A stretch of DNA of 64,000 bases. Origin: JAUIAI01 sp963732405. Lineage in GTDB: Bacteria > Pseudomonadota > Gammaproteobacteria > Burkholderiales > Burkholderiaceae_E. The notes beneath the pieces were generated by a model. It saw only the letters and a program-made list of their open reading frames with translations, was not told the origin of the DNA and searched no databases. Where the stretch lies: NCBI GenBank assembly GCA_963732405.1, contig CAVSZG010000001.1:2542001-2606000 (forward strand). The letters run 5' to 3'. This document shows, one piece after another, positions 62,471 through 64,000 of the stretch. Numbering within the stretch: the stretch's first letter is position 1; the number at the start of each line of letters is the position of its first letter. Both the position numbers and the translations under genes were made by a program.

Positions 62471-64000
62471 TGGCCATTGATTCATCCAGCCCGTCGGCGC
62501 GCTCGCCTGGCGCATCGGGTACCCGACTGACGCTGGGTCGCTTCAGTATGGTGCTGCCGCCGGCTCAGGCGCTGGCGGTGCCGGTACTCATCGTGGCCAT
62601 GTTGGCGATGATGATCGTACCGCTGCCACCGCTGATTCTCGATCTGTTGTTCTCGTTCAATATCGCGCTCGGCCTGGTGGTGCTGCTCGTGGCGGCCTAT
62701 ACGGTCAAACCGCTGGATTTCGCGGTCTTTCCTTCTGTGTTGCTGGTTACGACCTTGCTGCGCCTGTCGCTCAACGTCGCTTCGACCCGGGCGGTGTTGA
62801 TGGAAGGTCATACCGGCACGGATGTGGCGGGTCAGGTGATCGAATCGTTCGCCGAGTTCGTGGTCGGCGGGAATTTTGCGGTCGGTATCATCGTGTTCGC
62901 GATCCTCACGGTGATCAACTTCATCGTCGTGACCAAGGGTGCCGGCCGGATCGCCGAAGTGTCGGCGCGTTTCGCCCTCGATGCGATGCCCGGCAAGCAG
63001 ATGGCGATCGATGCCGATCTGAATGCCGGATTGATCGAGCAGGATGAAGCCCGTCGGCGTCGGCGCGAGGTCGGTCAGGAGGCCGACTTCTTCGGGGCGA
63101 TGGATGGTGCCTCGAAGTTCGTGCGTGGCGATGCCGTGGCCGGCATCATGATTCTGGTGATCAATATCGTCGGTGGTCTGGTGCTGGGTATGGTCCAGCA
63201 TCGCATGACGTTGTCGGCGGCGGCTGACAACTACGTCCTGCTGGCGATCGGCGACGCTCTGGTCGCGCAGATTCCCTCGCTGGTCATTTCGATCGCAGCG
63301 GCGCTGGTTGTGTCGCGCGTGGGCAATGAGGACGATGTCGGCGGCCAGATTGTCAAGCAGTTGTTCAATGTGCCCCGCGCCATGGGCCTGACCGCCGCCG
63401 TCATCGGCTTGCTCGGTGCGGTGCCCGGCATGCCCCATCTGGCCTTCTTCACCCTGGCCGCCGGGTGTGGTTATCTGGCCTGGTGGCTGCCTGGCCTGCA
63501 GCAAAAGGTTGCCGCAGCCAGCGAGGAGCAGGCCGGGTCCCAGGCCGATTCGTCGCCCAAGGCCGATGATGCGAGCTGGAAGGACGTGTTGCCGGTGGAT
63601 ACGCTGGGTGTGGAACTGGGCTACAAGCTGATTTCGCTGGTCGACCAGGATTCAGGCGCCGAATTGCTCTCACGGGTCAAGGGCGTGCGCAAGAAATTTG
63701 CGGGCGAGGTCGGATTCCTGCCGCCCGCCGTGCATATCCGGGACAACCTCGAATTGCGGCCATCGGCTTACCGGGTCACGCTCAAGGGCGTGGTGGTGGG
63801 GCAGGGTGAATGCTTTCCCGGGATGTGGCTGGCGATCAATCCGGGGCGGGCGACGCAGACCCTCAAGGGGCCGATCACCAAGGACCCTGCATTCGGTCTG
63901 CCGGCGGTCTGGATCGATGAGGCGTCGCGGGATTCAGCTCAGGCAGCCGGCTATACGGTGGTGGATGCGGCCACCGTGATGGCCACGCATCTGCACCACC
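62470..64000 (+). CDS. flhA: Flagellar export gate protein FlhA, C-terminal end cut by the window
   Basis: About 510 residues visible before the window ends. The N-terminal membrane domain has AMMIVPLPPLILDLLFSFNIALGLVVLLVAAY, LLRLSLNVASTRAVL and the FHIPEP-region TKGAGRIAEVSARFALDAMPGKQMAIDADLNAGLI. The cytoplasmic domain begins near residue 355. FlhA forms the ring that receives export substrates and drives proton-coupled secretion. The rest of the gene and whatever follows it are outside the window. Confidence 0.96.
   Translation, partial: MAIDSSSPSARSPGASGTRLTLGRFSMVLPPAQALAVPVLIVAMLAMMIVPLPPLILDLLFSFNIALGLVVLLVAAYTVKPLDFAVFPSVLLVTTLLRLSLNVASTRAVLMEGHTGTDVAGQVIESFAEFVVGGNFAVGIIVFAILTVINFIVVTKGAGRIAEVSARFALDAMPGKQMAIDADLNAGLIEQDEARRRRREVGQEADFFGAMDGASKFVRGDAVAGIMILVINIVGGLVLGMVQHRMTLSAAADNYVLLAIGDALVAQIPSLVISIAAALVVSRVGNEDDVGGQIVKQLFNVPRAMGLTAAVIGLLGAVPGMPHLAFFTLAAGCGYLAWWLPGLQQKVAAASEEQAGSQADSSPKADDASWKDVLPVDTLGVELGYKLISLVDQDSGAELLSRVKGVRKKFAGEVGFLPPAVHIRDNLELRPSAYRVTLKGVVVGQGECFPGMWLAINPGRATQTLKGPITKDPAFGLPAVWIDEASRDSAQAAGYTVVDAATVMATHLHH

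Overview
This window reads as a chromosomal segment of a GC-rich, motile betaproteobacterium, most likely in or near Burkholderiales. The lineage call rests on gene order and content: trxA, rho and a zinc-free (type B) rpmE in a row; ffs, dnaX, ybaB, recR and a CaiB-type CoA-transferase in a row; carA to glmM through greA, yhbY, rlmE, ftsH and folP; a giant NAD-dependent glutamate dehydrogenase; and a flagellar locus headed by FlhDC. No transposase, integrase, phage gene or CRISPR array was found. The genus cannot be fixed from sequence alone.

Layout. 1-16.5 kb is housekeeping: the rsgA start, a Ste24-like protease, orn, a GT-C type membrane glycosyltransferase, rpmE2, rho, trxA, the SRP RNA gene, dnaX, ybaB, recR, a CoA-transferase, and carA and carB with an unrecognised lipoprotein gene between them. 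16.5-23.1 kb holds greA, yhbY, rlmE, ftsH, folP, glmM and three tRNA genes (Pro, Arg, His). 23.2-33.3 kb is a signalling and nitrogen-metabolism block: a PAS-only protein, a membrane histidine kinase, the ~1640-residue glutamate dehydrogenase, and a kinase/response-regulator pair transcribed toward it. 33.4-64 kb is a continuous motility and chemotaxis island: a CheZ-like protein, cheY, cheA, cheW, cheR and cheD; fliF to fliR with fliE divergent; fliS, fliT and ycgR; fliD; two flagellin genes; flhD and flhC; motA, motB, cheY and cheZ; then flhB and flhA, the last running off the window.

How it works together. FlhDC is expected to drive the class II operons that build the export gate, C ring and basal body. 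Good sigma-28 (FliA) sites were found by eye upstream of one flagellin gene, fliD, fliS and motA, with a weaker one upstream of the second cheY. This is the usual late class: filament, cap, chaperones, motor and chemotaxis output. fliA, the flg genes, cheB and chemoreceptors are not in the window.

No clearly new multi-gene system was found. The most unusual items are: a sigma-28 promoter placed so that fliD mRNA would be almost leaderless; three 20-bp repeats ending at the rpmE2 start codon with no Shine-Dalgarno sequence; a promoter-plus-terminator greA leader resembling E. coli GraL; a lipoprotein gene inside carAB; a second CheZ-like phosphatase helix next to the first cheY; and a charged low-complexity insert in FliL.
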